From contig CM066292.1 in NCBI GenBank assembly GCA_033816765.1, positions 4,712,001 through 4,776,000 on the forward strand: 64,000 nt of DNA. Reading direction: 5' to 3'. Source of the stretch: Nothopassalora personata (taxonomy: Eukaryota > Ascomycota > Dothideomycetes > Mycosphaerellales > Mycosphaerellaceae). The notes beneath the pieces were generated by a model. The model was not told where the DNA came from and ran no database searches. It saw nothing but the letters and a program-made list of their open reading frames with translations. Within the stretch, counting starts at the first letter, position 1. The number at the start of each line of letters is the position of its first letter. Made by a program: the position numbers and the translations under genes. Positions 63,641 through 64,000 of this stretch are shown here, piece after piece.

Positions 63641-64000
63641 CGTCCCACTATCATCTTCGCTGGGATGATGAGTCTGATGATACGGTCGATATTGTTACGA
63701 TCGATATCGTTACGATCGAGATCAGGATGCAGGCAAGTCACGAGGCAGGCCTGCTTCACATGACATGTGCTCGGGTGACGCTTGCTTTGCATGTCCGCTC
63801 GTGTTCGTTTCATCAATCAATCAGTCAGTCAGCATAAAGCTCCCCACCAGACCATCATTGACGCTCATTCACCAGCTCGACCACAGAACGTTTCCTACCC
63901 CAAATGATGCCTTAACTATATCATCCCTCCAGCGCCGCCGGCGACGCTGACCCTATACCACCTCCGCACTCGTTAGGAAACCTCGCCTCCTTCGACCTCG
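63641..64000. promoter_or_regulatory. Upstream region of the NAD kinase gene
   Basis: It contains a short direct repeat, GTTACGATCGA, twice at about 63694-63720, and CAATCAATCAGTCAGTCAG near 63815. No further gene is seen before the window edge. Confidence 0.4.

Overview
This is nuclear DNA of a filamentous ascomycete (Pezizomycotina, most likely a dothideomycete). The evidence is short spliceosomal introns of 50-80 bases with GT..AG ends and CTRAC-type branch sites, a set of conserved fungal single-copy genes, and a large block of LTR retrotransposons disabled by repeat-induced point mutation (RIP). In the RIP-affected DNA CpA and TpG are almost absent, TpA is very common and CpG is kept, so RIP here acted almost only on CpA. 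The assignment to a class is an inference.

Layout. 1-3333 is RIP-mutated transposon DNA that is repeated, with no difference seen, at 18416-21748. 3334-5171 is a small single-copy island with one gene, a three-exon secreted protein of 195 aa (3838-4544, minus). 5172-38162 is a block of nested elements: a Gypsy on the minus strand (Gypsy-1, 6360-12958), the 3' half of a chromodomain Gypsy (12959 to about 14850), a truncated minus-strand Gypsy (Gypsy-3, about 14851-20542), an older repeat and a gag-like remnant interrupted by a full plus-strand Gypsy with a perfect CGTAG target duplication (Gypsy-2, 21503-28093), and a full plus-strand chromovirus-type Gypsy with a GTAAC duplication (Gypsy-4, 30576-37786). 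Gypsy-4 carries a RIP-mutated tRNA-like gene and a later SINE-like insertion. Two inverted copies of a ~70-base hairpin repeat (4968-5038 and 38266-38332) bracket the block.

From 38333 to the end the DNA is gene-bearing and of normal composition, apart from an AT-rich RIP-mutated island at about 50281-51990. Recognised genes: a small ankyrin protein (41215-41682, plus); a one-pass membrane protein of unknown function (about 42174-43661, minus); Prp45/SNW1 splicing factor (44141-45907, minus), head to head with Yih1/IMPACT (46189-47064, plus); an unrecognised 385-aa protein (48219-49376, minus); Xrn1 5'-3' exoribonuclease (54798-59151, minus), head to head with the histone-binding WD40 protein Hat2/RBBP4 type (59525-61116, plus); a broken HET-domain fragment (61533-61799, minus); and a mitochondrial-type NAD(H) kinase, Pos5-like (62242-63640, minus).

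The genes are housekeeping genes for RNA splicing, mRNA decay, translation control, chromatin and mitochondrial NADP(H) supply; they form no pathway cluster. Two neighbouring pairs share short divergent promoters. The most unusual material is inside the retrotransposons: two kinds of antisense reading frame between pol and the 3' LTR, one with a conserved 50-base intron and one with a fungal Zn2Cys6-like cysteine pattern.
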